NCBI RefSeq assembly: GCF_001942255.1
Contig: NZ_MKKC01000073.1
Span: 1-64,000, forward strand
Source of the DNA: Nocardiopsis sp. CNR-923
Lineage (GTDB): Bacteria > Actinomycetota > Actinomycetes > Streptosporangiales > Streptosporangiaceae
Reading direction: 5' to 3'
Length of the DNA stretch: 64,000 bases
Within the stretch, counting starts at the first letter, position 1, and each line of letters opens with the position of its first letter. Position numbers and translations under genes: made by a program. This document shows positions 54,202-62,891 of this stretch, piece after piece. The notes under the pieces were generated by a model. The model was not told where the DNA came from. It saw only the letters and a program-made list of their open reading frames with translations, and made no database searches.

Positions 54202-54362
54202 GAGCCACCATTATCCCGGCTATCCCGGCTCCCCCTGGACGGGCGGCGGGCGCGGGGTCGGCGGACGCCGACCGTCGGGCCTGGACGGAGTGCGCGGCCG
54301 GCGCGGGAGTGTGTCCCCCGGAGAGGACCGCAGAGCGCGCCGGAGACCGGCGAGACCGCGCC

Positions 54363-54893
54363 TCAGCCGATCCGTTCGGTGAGGGGACGCAGCCGCTGCC
54401 AGCGCGCCTCCTCACAGGAGCCGGTCCGCGACAGCCTCGTCTCGACCTCCTGCCCCTCCCAGGTGCCCACGATCGTGGCATGCTGCGGACCGTACACCTG
54501 GTCGGTGCACACCGTTCCCTCACGCACCTCGGTGAACAATCCCTCGGAGACGTCGTCCAGCCCCGCCTCGACCTGGGCCAGCGCGGAGCAGGCCTCGGGG
54601 TCCCCGTCCGGGTCCCCGGTGCAGTCGAGGGTCCGCACCCACGCGCGGTCGCGGTCGCTGACCTGGACGCGCAGCTGCCCGACCGGACCGGTCTCGACCG
54701 CCTCCTCGGCGTCCTGCGCGATCGGACCGGCCAGGTCAGGGGTCATGGCCGCCGTCGCCTGCACGTCCTCCGCGGGCAGCAGCGCGGGACCCGCGAGCAG
54801 GGCGTAGGCCACCGCACCCGCGCAGCAGGCGCCGGCGAGCAGGGCGGTGCCGAGCGTGCCTCGGCTCCGGTGGTCTCGGTGCTTCTGGGACAT
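54363..54893 (-). CDS. Membrane-anchored SSI-like (Streptomyces subtilisin inhibitor family) protein
   Basis: 176 residues. One hydrophobic segment (TLGTALLAGACCAGAVAYALLAGPALL, about 13-39) is followed by a domain with the SSI cysteine layout. WVRTLDCTGDPDGDPEACSALAQVEAGL, GTVCTDQVYGPQHATIVGTWEGQ, then SRTGSCEEARWQRL. The reactive-site stretch of SSI (MCPMVYDPV) is here VCTDQVYGP, so the P1 residue is Gln and one residue is inserted. True SSIs inhibit subtilisin-type proteases outside the cell; Gln at P1 makes the target unclear. It diverges from the vWA genes. The domain call rests on cysteine spacing and the VYGP loop. Confidence 0.7.
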   Translation of the reverse strand: MSQKHRDHRSRGTLGTALLAGACCAGAVAYALLAGPALLPAEDVQATAAMTPDLAGPIAQDAEEAVETGPVGQLRVQVSDRDRAWVRTLDCTGDPDGDPEACSALAQVEAGLDDVSEGLFTEVREGTVCTDQVYGPQHATIVGTWEGQEVETRLSRTGSCEEARWQRLRPLTERIG

Positions 54894-55092
54894 GCCATAA
54901 CCCTCGGGGGTCGGTGGTCACACGGACGTCCGCGACACGGATGCGGGAAGGGCCGCCGCGGGGATACGGGAGAGTCCCCAGCCTATCCGTGGGAACGGAG
55001 TACTGCTTCGGAGAGCACGGTAACAAAGGGGTCACCCTCGGCCGAGCGGGCGCATCACGTCGATGGTCGTCCCGCGGTCGGCGGTCGACCTC

Positions 55093-55122
55093 TTTCGCAC
55101 CCCCGTTACCAACGAGTAAGGT
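55093..55122 (+). promoter_or_regulatory. Candidate promoter of the first vWA gene
   Basis: TTTCGC at 55093-55098, an 18-base spacer and TAAGGT at 55117-55122, a good match to the actinobacterial -10 (TAnnnT). About 50 bases upstream of the likely start. GGTAAC (55019) and GTTACC (55105) form a distant inverted repeat that may be an operator. Confidence 0.35.
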
Positions 55123-55173
55123 CCTGACGAAGAAAGGTCCGTCACATTCGGCTGGTCGTTTGAGACTCACCCC

Positions 55174-57048
55174 GTGAGACGCCGCCCGCACCGCGATGGT
55201 TCGCACCCCTCACACGGGAGCCCCGACGGCACGGCTCCGTGCCGAACCCCGCCGGGCTCGCCGACGGCCCCCGTCGGCGAGCAGCGCACCGACACTCCCC
55301 GGAGAAGCCCGTTGCCCAGTGGACGTCACCGATTCCCCGCGTCGGCCGAGGCCACCGCCAGCCGGGCGGCCCGGTCTCCGCTGGGGTTCACCGTCATCGC
55401 CGTCGCGCTCATCGTGATCGCCGCGATCGCGATCCCCTTCGGTCTGGACGCGCTCGGCTGCGGCGACGTCCGGTACCTGCGCGTGTCCGCGACCCAGAGC
55501 ATCGCTCCCGTCCTGCGCGAGGCGGCCACCGAGTTCAACGACCGGGAGCCCGGATACGGGGGCGACTGCGTGTACGCGCAGGTCGACGAGATCGCACCGC
55601 ACCGCATCATGTCCGCGCTGGCCGGAGGTCAGCGGGACAGCTCCACCATCGCCCCGCACGTATGGGTCCCCGAGTCCTCCGTGTGGGTCGAGCTCGCACG
55701 GGTCTCGGCGGGCGGCACACACACCATCGGGACCGACCCGCCCTCCCTGGCCAGTTCGCCCGTGGTCCTCGCCGCCCCCGCGGGCGCCGAGGGGCTGCCG
55801 GAGCCCGGGGCGGCCAGTTGGGAGCTCGTCCTTCCCGGCGGGCGCGAACCGGACCGCCCCCTGGTCATGGTCGACCCCAACCGCGGCGCCGACGGCATGA
55901 CCGTCATGCACGCGGTCCGCCGCATCCTGGGCGCCGACGACGCCGCCGACACCGCGATGACCGACTTCGTCCGCGACGTACAGCTCGACAGCGCCTTCGG
56001 CGAGATCGACCTGGGGACGTTCTTCACCGGCTCGCCCGCCGCGGGCCAGCGCGTGGACCCGGTGATCGTGGTCCCCGAACAGGCGGTCGCGTCCTACAAC
56101 GACGAACGCTCCGCCTCGGCTCCTGAGTTGGCGGCACTCTACCCGGACGAGGGCACGGTCAGCCTCGACTACCCCTACGTCACCGCCACCGACGACCCCG
56201 CGCTCCGGTCGGCGTCCGCCGACCTGTACGAGGTGCTGGGCGAGGAGGGACACCGCACGCGCCTGCTCGACCTGGGCTTCCGCGGTCCGGGGGGCAACGC
56301 CCCGCCCGCCCTGGCCGCGCAGCCCTGGGACGTCCCCGAGGAGCCGACGACGCACGGCGACCTGACCGGGGACGCCCTGCTCGCCTCCGTCACGGACTGG
56401 AACCGGCTGTCGATGCCCAGTCGCTCCCTGGTGCTGGCCGACACCTCCGAGAACATGACCGCGGACCTCGACGGCGGACCCAGCCGGATGGAGGTCGCCC
56501 AACGAGCGGCCCTGCTGGGACTGTCCCTGTTCCCCGACGAGACCGACATGGGCCTGTGGCTGATGTCGGACGAGTACGACGACCAGGGCCGCGACGAGGC
56601 CGCCGAGATGCTCCTGCTGGGCGAGTCGGACGGGGAGGACGAGACCACCCGGCGCCAGGAGCTCATCGAAGTCGCCGAGGGGATCACGGTGCGCGGCGGC
56701 GGGTCCCGGCTGTACGACAACATCCTGGACGCCTACGACCTGGTGCGGGACAACTTCCACGAGGACAAGATCAACAGCGTCATCCTGCTCACCGCCGGGC
56801 GGGACGGCGGTTCGAGCGATATCTCGCACGCGGAGCTCGTCGCCGCGTTGCAGGACCGGTTCGACCCGGAGCGCCCGGTCAGCATGTTCATCATCGCCTT
56901 CGGGGCTCAGTCCGAGGAGGCCGAGCTGCGCCAGATCGCCGCCGCCACGAGCGGCTCCCTGTTCGTGACCGACGACCCCGACGAGATCGGAGACATCTTC
57001 CTGAGTTCGATCTCCCGGCGGCTGTGCGTTCCCAACTGCGACAACTGA
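55174..57048 (+). CDS. Substrate-binding/vWA membrane protein, paralogue with degenerate MIDAS
   Basis: 624 residues. An N-terminal cytoplasmic tail, one anchor (LGFTVIAVALIVIAAIAIPFGLDAL, about 69-93), then a solute-binding-protein-like domain (SATQSIAPVLREAATEFNDRE, VWVPESSVWVELA) and a C-terminal von Willebrand A domain (about 410-610). The metal site is altered at three points. The DxSxS motif is DTSEN. The Thr motif is GGGSRLYD. The third Asp of LTDG is Ala in LTAGRDGG. Divalent cation binding of the classical kind is therefore unlikely. It ends with a Cys pair (CVPNC). The GTG start 55174 is not firm. A close paralogue lies next on the same strand. Confidence 0.8.
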   Translation: MRRRPHRDGSHPSHGSPDGTAPCRTPPGSPTAPVGEQRTDTPRRSPLPSGRHRFPASAEATASRAARSPLGFTVIAVALIVIAAIAIPFGLDALGCGDVRYLRVSATQSIAPVLREAATEFNDREPGYGGDCVYAQVDEIAPHRIMSALAGGQRDSSTIAPHVWVPESSVWVELARVSAGGTHTIGTDPPSLASSPVVLAAPAGAEGLPEPGAASWELVLPGGREPDRPLVMVDPNRGADGMTVMHAVRRILGADDAADTAMTDFVRDVQLDSAFGEIDLGTFFTGSPAAGQRVDPVIVVPEQAVASYNDERSASAPELAALYPDEGTVSLDYPYVTATDDPALRSASADLYEVLGEEGHRTRLLDLGFRGPGGNAPPALAAQPWDVPEEPTTHGDLTGDALLASVTDWNRLSMPSRSLVLADTSENMTADLDGGPSRMEVAQRAALLGLSLFPDETDMGLWLMSDEYDDQGRDEAAEMLLLGESDGEDETTRRQELIEVAEGITVRGGGSRLYDNILDAYDLVRDNFHEDKINSVILLTAGRDGGSSDISHAELVAALQDRFDPERPVSMFIIAFGAQSEEAELRQIAAATSGSLFVTDDPDEIGDIFLSSISRRLCVPNCDN

Positions 57049-57052
57049 CCAT

Positions 57053-57089
57053 CCGGCCCGCGTCCTGGTTCCGAACAGACGCGGGCCGG
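57053..57089 (+). terminator. Terminator between the two vWA genes
   Basis: CCGGCCCGCGTC 57053-57064 pairs perfectly (12 bp) with GACGCGGGCCGG 57078-57089 around a 13-base loop, directly after the first gene's stop. It implies that the second gene has its own promoter. Confidence 0.7.
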
Positions 57090-57384
57090 TTGCGATTCGG
57101 TATCGGATGGGCTTTTCGGTCCAGCCGAACCCGGGCACGTCAACCCAACCGATCCGCCCGAATTCCTCCAGCATGACCCGAATAGCGACCCCGATCACAC
57201 CGAACAGACACCATCGGAACCCCATCGGCCCAACCGAGGCGGCCCCCGCCCGCCCCGACCGGTTGAGTACTGTTCCGACCAGTAACACCCGGCCGATCCC
57301 GACACATCGGACACCGGGCGTGTGCGAGCCGTACCAGTCGCCGGCCCCGACGCCCGTCCGTACACCACCCCCGTGAGGAAAGCT
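57090..57384. other. Gap between the vWA genes
   Basis: About 300 bases with short inverted repeats (for example TCGGTATCGG near 57096) and a TTGAGTACTG-type sequence near 57263. It must hold the second gene's promoter, which I could not place. No ORF of its own is supported. Confidence 0.35.
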
Positions 57385-59141
57385 GTGGGACGTCACCGCG
57401 GAAGATACGCAGAAGAGCCCGACCGCCGCAGGAACCGGCGCCGTCGCGGGCGCGGCGGAGCCTTCGCCGCCCTGGCCGCCGCACTGGTGATCGTGGTCGG
57501 CCTGGCCGTGGCGGGCGTGTACATGTTCGAACAGGCCGACGGCTGCCGTGGTTCGGACATCGAGCTCGACGTGGCGGTCAGCCCCGAACTCGCCCCCGCC
57601 CTGGACACCCTGGCCGCGGACTTCAACGCCCAGGTGAACACCGTGGACGGGCGGTGCGTGAGCGCCGAGATCCGCCAGGTCGACTCGGCCAACGTCGCCT
57701 TCGGCATCACCGGCGCCGGAGCGACCATGGGCGACACCGACTCCGACGTGTGGATCCCGGACTCCTCCGTGTGGCCCCGGCTGGTGCGGAACCAATCCGG
57801 GGACGCCGTCATCACCGAGACCGGAACATCGGTCGCCCGCTCCCCGCTCGTCATCGCCGAACTCGCCGAGTTCGCGGACGGCGGGGCCGAACGCAGCTGG
57901 ACGGACGTCGTCCCCACCACCGCCCCCGGTGAGCGGGCCGAGCGGACCCTGCGCATCGTCGACCCGGCGCGCAGCTCCACCGGGCTGGGCACCCTCTACC
58001 TCCTCAGCGGAGCGCTGGAGGAGGCCAGCGCGGACGAGAACGCCTACAACGCGAGCATGACCGCGGCCCTCCAGGCGCTGCACCAGGCGCCTCGCCCGAC
58101 GAGGACGCGGCCTTCCTCGCCCTCAGCGGCGGCACCGAACAAGCCCCGCCGGCGATGCTCATGTCCGAGCAGGCCGTGTGGCGCTACAACACCACCCACC
58201 AGGACGCCAGCGCCCAGGCCAGCTACCTGGAGGGCGGGACCTACTACCTCGACTACCCCTACGTGGTGCGCAGCGAGGAGAGCGACATCACCCGCGCCGC
58301 CGACGTGTTCCGCAACGCCGTGCGCTCCGACGAGGCCCAAACCGCCCTACTCGCCCACGGCTTCCGAGGCTCCGAGGGCGAGATCGACGCCTCTGTGCTC
58401 ACCGAGGACGTCGGGTTCCGCGCCACGGCCCCCCAGGAACTGCCGACGCCGCCCGAGGATTCGGTCACCGATCTGACGCGCACCTGGAACCAGCTGAAGA
58501 TGGACTCCCGGGTGCTCGCCATCGTGGACGTCTCGGGTTCCATGCTCGCCGAGGTGCCCGGAACCGGCATGACCCGCATGCAGGTCACCAGCGCCGCGGC
58601 CACCGAGGGACTCCAGATGTTCACACCCACCTCCGAGCTGGGGCTGTGGCGGTTCTCCACCAACGTCAACAACGACCTCCACTACGCGGAACTGGCACCC
58701 GTCCGGGAGCTCCAGGCGACCGGCGAGCAGGGCGCCGCCCAGCGCGACGTGCTGGCGAACGCACTGTCGGGGCTGACACCGATGCCGCAGGGGGACACGG
58801 CGCTCTACGAGACCTACCTCGCCGCCTACCAGGAGATGTCGCGCACCTACCGGCCGGACCGCACCAACGTCATCCTCATGCTCACGGACGGGGACAACGA
58901 CAACCCCGGCGGACTGGAGCTGGACGCGCTGCTCGCCCAGATCGAGGACATGTCGAGCCCCTCGCGCCCGATCCCGATCGTCACGATCGCCTTCGGCCCC
59001 GACGTGCGGAACCTGGAACCGCTCCAGCGGATCGCGGCCGCCACGGGCGGAGCCGCCTACATGACGGAGGACCCGACCGAGATCGGCGAGATCTTCCTCC
59101 AGGCGTTCTCCCTGCGCATCACGGGGGACGAGGAGGAGTGA
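57385..59141 (+). CDS. Substrate-binding/vWA membrane protein, paralogue with intact MIDAS
   Basis: About 585 residues after repair. Arg-rich cytoplasmic start, one anchor (AALAAALVIVVGLAVAGVYMF), a solute-binding-like domain (VAVSPELAPALDTLAADFNAQ, VWIPDSSVWPRL), then a vWA domain with complete metal motif: IVDVSGSMLAE, GDTALYETYLAAYQEM and MLTDGDND. It is a paralogue of the gene to its left, with the same layout. GTG 57385 is preferred because GAGGAAAG precedes it. The frame shifts near 58090. It likely acts at the outer face of the membrane in a complex with a partner protein; the ligand of neither domain is known. Confidence 0.8.
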
Positions 59142-59171
59142 CCGGCTCCCCGGGCGGCCGGTACCACCCCC

Positions 59172-59198
59172 GGCCCCGCACCGATCGGTACCGGGGCC
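59172..59198 (+). terminator. Possible terminator after the second vWA gene
   Basis: GGCCCCG 59172-59178 pairs with CGGGGCC 59192-59198 over a 13-base loop that itself contains the palindrome ACCGATCGGT. Located 30 bases beyond the stop. Confidence 0.45.
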
Positions 59199-59341
59199 CC
59201 AAAGGTGACATGACCCTGTCCCGCGGACAAGGACTATGGACTTCTCGGCCGACTTGGCGTACTCAGTGGAAGACCAGGCCCGACCGGGTGCCGACCGGCC
59301 GTGCCGTGCCCGGACGCATGACGACCGGATGGGGAACTGCC

Positions 59342-59977
59342 ATGTTCGACGCGTGGATGCCCGGTGCCGAACGGATCGACGGAGGCAACGCCCCGGGGCC
59401 CTCGGGGATCGGTGCGCCCCGCGCGGTGTGGACGGTGACCGGCTCCGGCCCCGACGCGTGGTCCGCCAAGGAGGAGGCGCGGCGGCTGGTCGACGAGGGC
59501 CGGTCGGTGCACCTGGTGTGGAACCCGGTGACGGGCGAGGTCGTGCAGTCGTTGGCCGCCACCCGCCGCAGCCGGATGCCGATGGGGCGCACGTACCGGT
59601 ACGCGCTCCACGTGGACCACGGCAACGAGGGACGGGTGTGCCTGACGGTGGCGGTGGTCGCCCGCCCCGAGGAACCCTTCACCGACGGGCCGATGCTCGG
59701 ACTGTCACCGATCCTGGCGTGGTTGGACTCCTGGGACGTTGCGCGCCGGTGGCCCGCGGGTCCTCCGGGGCACCGAGGCGCCCCGGCCGAGGCACTGGCG
59801 CGTGCGTGGTCGCGGGGCGGGTACTTCAGCCACGACCAGGTGCCCGGTTCATCGTCCAAGGGCCCGGGACCGCTGGACGGCGCACGGTTGTTCTCCGCGC
59901 CCGCCGATCCCGGCGTGCGGACGCCGCCCGGACCGCGACGGTCCGGGCGGCAGCCGACGGCGGTCTCCAGACGGTGA
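59342..59977 (+). CDS. Conserved hypothetical protein
   Basis: 211 residues from ATG 59342, starting MFDAWMPGAERIDGGNAPG. The N-terminal part contains a domain-like stretch (ARRLVDEGRSVHLVWNPVTGEVVQSLAA) with the look of a small alpha/beta fold. The C-terminal third is Gly/Pro/Arg-rich (HDQVPGSSSKGPG) and probably disordered. No known family is recognised. Codon use is as in the neighbours. It lies between two membrane-protein genes and could be cytoplasmic. Confidence 0.6.
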   Translation: MFDAWMPGAERIDGGNAPGPSGIGAPRAVWTVTGSGPDAWSAKEEARRLVDEGRSVHLVWNPVTGEVVQSLAATRRSRMPMGRTYRYALHVDHGNEGRVCLTVAVVARPEEPFTDGPMLGLSPILAWLDSWDVARRWPAGPPGHRGAPAEALARAWSRGGYFSHDQVPGSSSKGPGPLDGARLFSAPADPGVRTPPGPRRSGRQPTAVSRR

Positions 59978-60031
59978 GGAACGGGACGCCAGTGGTCTCC
60001 CCCGACGCTACGACCCCTTAGTCTGTCGGCC

Positions 60032-61721
60032 ATGGGTGGAACAATCGAGCCGGGTTGGTACGCCGATCCGCACGGCGACGCGCAGGCGCTCAGATGGTGG
60101 GACGGCCAGGCGTGGACGCGGCACACGCGTTCGCTGAGCGAACTCCAGAACCAGACCGGAACGTCGGACGGGGGACAGGCCAGCGCCGACGACGAGGGAA
60201 CCGTCCGCCTGGGCCCGTCCGCCACCCCCGCCCCGGTGGGCGATGAGCCGAGCACCATGCGCATCGACCCCACCTGGGTCAGGAGCGACGCCGGCTCCGA
60301 GGACGAACCGCCGACCGCTGACCTGGGCGAAGTCGGCGCCACCATCCGCGTCGATCCGGCCGATCTTCCCCGCCCACCCCAGGACGACGACGAACTCCCG
60401 ACCGCGGACCTGACCGAGGACGAGTCCCCACCTCGAACATCACCGACGCGATCAACCAGGCCCCTGGCGCTGTGGCGCTCGGTACCCAGCGGACCGACGA
60501 GACCCCGCGCACCGCCGTGTCCGACCCGGACGAGAGCGCCCATGCGCCCGGTACGGACGCCGAAGCGCCGCGCACGGCGGTCTTCAACCCCAACGACCCG
60601 GTGTTCTCCGGCCCGGTGGACGAGACCGACCCGGCCGCCGGGAGCATGGGCGGACGGTTCAACCGTTTCCTCGGCAGCCTCAGAGAGGGCTGGGCCGACC
60701 TCAGTGAGGAGCGCCGCGAGCAGCGTCACAGGCAGGAGGAGGCGGAACGCGTCCTTCGGGAGGCGGAGGCCAGGAAGCGGGCCGAGGAAGCCGCCCAGCG
60801 CCAGGCGACGGCCCCGGCCGCCAACGCTCCCTCGGGGGAGGGCCAGGGCCTCCCGCGAACGCCGCCCGTCGAGCAGCCGCGCTCCGAGGAACCCTCGGGA
60901 CCTCAGGAGTCGCACCAAGAGCAGCCATCCGGACCTCAACAGCCCCACCAACACCAGCCCTCGGGACCCCAGCAGCCGTACCCGCCCCACCCCGGGCAGC
61001 CGTCGGGCCCCAACCGCCACCCTCCGGCCGCGCCCCAGCAGTATCCGGTCTCACCCCCCGCCGCACGGGTACCAGCCAACAGGCCCCGAGCGCGCCACAG
61101 CAGCCGTATCCCGGCCCCCAGCGGGGGCGGGGCGCCCCGCCTCCGCCCTACGGTCCGCCCCAGGGCGGCTACCCGCGGCCCGGGCCTTACCAGCCGGGCT
61201 ACCCCCAGTACCAGCAGCCCAACGCTCCTCGTCCGGGCGAGTACAACGCCCCGCCCGGATACCCGCCGCCCGCACCCCCGAGCGCTCCGGGCCGCCCGCC
61301 GCAGGGACCGCCCGTCCCGCCGTCGCACCAGCTGAGCCGTCCCGGGCAGGGACGCCCGTCCCAGGGCTACCCCCGGCAGGCACCGCCTCCCTATTCGCCG
61401 TCCGCCGCGCCCGGGCAGCCCCCCGTGGCCGGTCAGCCTCCCCAGGGGGCGTCCGGCGGGCAGCCCGGAAACGCACCCCGCCGCTCGCGGTGGGGTCGGC
61501 GTAAGAAGTCGGGCGGAGGCGATCAGCAGCCGCCGCAGCGACCCCACCCTCCACCTGAGGCGACACGGAGGAGGAAGGGCGGCTGCGGGTGCGGCTGCAC
61601 CACGTTCCTCCTGATCCTCGCCGCCCTCGGCGTTCTCGCCTACCTCCAACTGGGGGGCGCGTACGACTGGATGTACCGGGTCTTCGCCGTCGGCTTCCCA
61701 GGACAGTTCGTCTGGTTCTGA
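60032..61721 (+). CDS. DUF2510 domain membrane protein with long Pro/Gln linker, two one-base frameshifts
   Basis: About 563 residues after repair. It begins MGGTIEPGWYADPHGDAQALRWWDGQAWTRHTR, in outline, the DUF2510 WYxDPxGxxxxRWWDGxxWTxH motif. A long acidic then Pro/Gln/Ser-rich region follows (SGPQQPHQHQPSGPQQPYPP, QQAPSAPQQPYPGPQ), then a C-terminal basic stretch and a single membrane helix (GCGCTTFLLILAALGVLAYLQLGG) near the end. Frames change near 60433 and 61068, one missing base each. Proteins of this class link a small surface-binding head to the membrane. The function is unknown. Confidence 0.75.
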
Positions 61722-61731
61722 AGGACACCGG

Positions 61732-61762
61732 GGGCGGTCGGTCCATCCAGGTCCGGCCGCCC
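61732..61762 (+). terminator. Terminator after the DUF2510 gene
   Basis: GGGCGGTCGG 61732-61741 pairs with CCGGCCGCCC 61753-61762 (one G-T pair), 11-base loop, followed by TTCG. Ten bases after the stop. Confidence 0.6.
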
Positions 61763-61805
61763 TTCGCCATACCCGGCACTCACGACACGGCCTAAGCTGG
61801 CCGGT

Positions 61806-62456
61806 ATGAACGACTGTCTGGTGTGGATCGACTGCGAGATGACGGGGCTCGACCTCGACAACGACGCGCTGATCGAGGTGGCGTGCCTGGTCACGGATGG
61901 CGAGTTGAACATCCTCGACGAGGGTGTGGACATCGTCATCAAGCCCCCGCAGGCCGCGCTGGACCAGATGGGCGACTTCGTCCGGGACATGCACACCACT
62001 TCGGGCCTCCTGGCGGAACTCGACAAGGGCGTGTCCCTTGAGGAGGCAGAGGACCGGGTCCTGGAGCACATCCGCCACCACGTGACGGAGCCGCGCAAAG
62101 CCCCGCTCTGCGGCAACTCGATCGCCACGGACCGCACTTTCCTGGCTCGTGACATGAAGCGCGTCGACGATTTCCTGCACTACCGGATGGTCGACGTGTC
62201 CTCCATCAAGGAGCTGCTGCGGCGCTGGTACCCGCGCGTGTACTACGCGAGCCCGGACAAGAACGGCGGTCACAGGGCCCTCGCCGACATCACCGAGAGC
62301 ATCCGCGAGCTGCGCTACTACCGCGCGGCCGCGTTCGTGCCCGAGCCGGGCCCCAGCTCCGAGACGGCACGCGCCATCGCGGCCGACGTGGTGGCCGGTG
62401 GCACTGGCGTTTCCGCCCGCGAGGCCGCGGCGCAGCGCCGAAACGTTGATAACTGA
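61806..62456 (+). CDS. orn: Oligoribonuclease
   Basis: Degrades short RNA oligonucleotides, including pGpG from cyclic-di-GMP turnover. 216 residues, a DEDDh exonuclease. The first motif [16 protein letters not shown] supplies Asp and Glu. [17 protein letters not shown] supplies the second Asp. [19 protein letters not shown] and [22 protein letters not shown] carry the His and last Asp. The tail beyond about residue 185 ([11 protein letters not shown]) is an actinobacterial extension. ATG 61806. The region ahead of tRNA-His is otherwise empty. Confidence 0.95.
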   Translation: MNDCLVWIDCEMTGLDLDNDALIEVACLVTDGELNILDEGVDIVIKPPQAALDQMGDFVRDMHTTSGLLAELDKGVSLEEAEDRVLEHIRHHVTEPRKAPLCGNSIATDRTFLARDMKRVDDFLHYRMVDVSSIKELLRRWYPRVYYASPDKNGGHRALADITESIRELRYYRAAAFVPEPGPSSETARAIAADVVAGGTGVSAREAAAQRRNVDN

Positions 62457-62524
62457 TCGAAGCAGTGCTCAGAGTCCGCTAGGATTCTGGATGTACGCAG
62501 GGTCGCACAGGCCGGGCGGACATG

Positions 62525-62600
62525 GTGGGTGTAGCTCAGCCGGTAGAGCACTTGGTTGTGGTCCAAGAAGTCGCGGGTTCAAGTCCCGTCACTCACCCCA
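62525..62600 (+). tRNA. tRNA-His (GTG anticodon)
   Basis: 76 bases including encoded CCA (62598-62600). Acceptor GTGGGTG 62525-62531 pairs with CACTCAC 62590-62596. G at 62524 is the extra G-1 that pairs with C73, the mark of tRNA-His. The anticodon loop TTGTGGT sits in a CTTGG/CCAAG stem, giving anticodon GTG. GGTTCAAGTC is the T loop. TAGGAT near 62480 could be the -10 of its promoter. The 3' end is the integration target of the adjacent element. Confidence 0.97.
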
Positions 62601-62733
62601 GAGCCGACAAGGCCCTGACCAGCGCAAACGCGCAGCGGTCAGGGCCTTTCGCATGCCCGGGGGTGCACCAGCGGGTGCACGGGGGCAAAGATCCGCCCGG
62701 CGGGTGTGCACCACCCACCCCGTCACTCACCCC
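62585..62733. repeat. attachment-site repeats: tRNA-His 3' end and a partial copy
   Basis: CCCGTCACTCACCCC is found at 62585-62599 (end of the tRNA gene) and again at 62719-62733, 134 bases on. Integrases that target tRNA genes recombine at such a core. The second copy is flanked by GGGTGCAC boxes, so it may be a second core or a scar of an earlier integration. Confidence 0.7.
62609..62650 (+). terminator. Strong terminator after tRNA-His
   Basis: AAGGCCCTGACC 62609-62620 pairs perfectly with GGTCAGGGCCTT 62637-62648, with a 16-base loop, followed by T. It ends the tRNA transcript and separates it from the element to the right. Confidence 0.85.
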
Positions 62734-62759
62734 CGGACGGGGGTGCACGGGGGGTGCAC
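62661..62759. promoter_or_regulatory. GGGTGCAC repeats, candidate integrase arm-type sites
   Basis: GGGTGCAC is at 62661-62668, 62673-62680, 62741-62748 and 62752-62759, with a related GTGCAC at 62706-62711. The pairs are 12 and 11 bases apart, about one helix turn, and bracket the core copy at 62719-62733. This matches the arm-site layout of tyrosine integrases. Confidence 0.55.
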
Positions 62760-62891
62760 GGACCGGGGCGTCAGCCCGACATCCCGCGCAAATGGTGACG
62801 TACCGGCTGTAGTGGCGTCCGGGGCCAAGGTTCTCGAAGATCTTTCACCGATTCCCTTCGCTTCGCCGCCCACCCAAGCGATGGTCCACGC

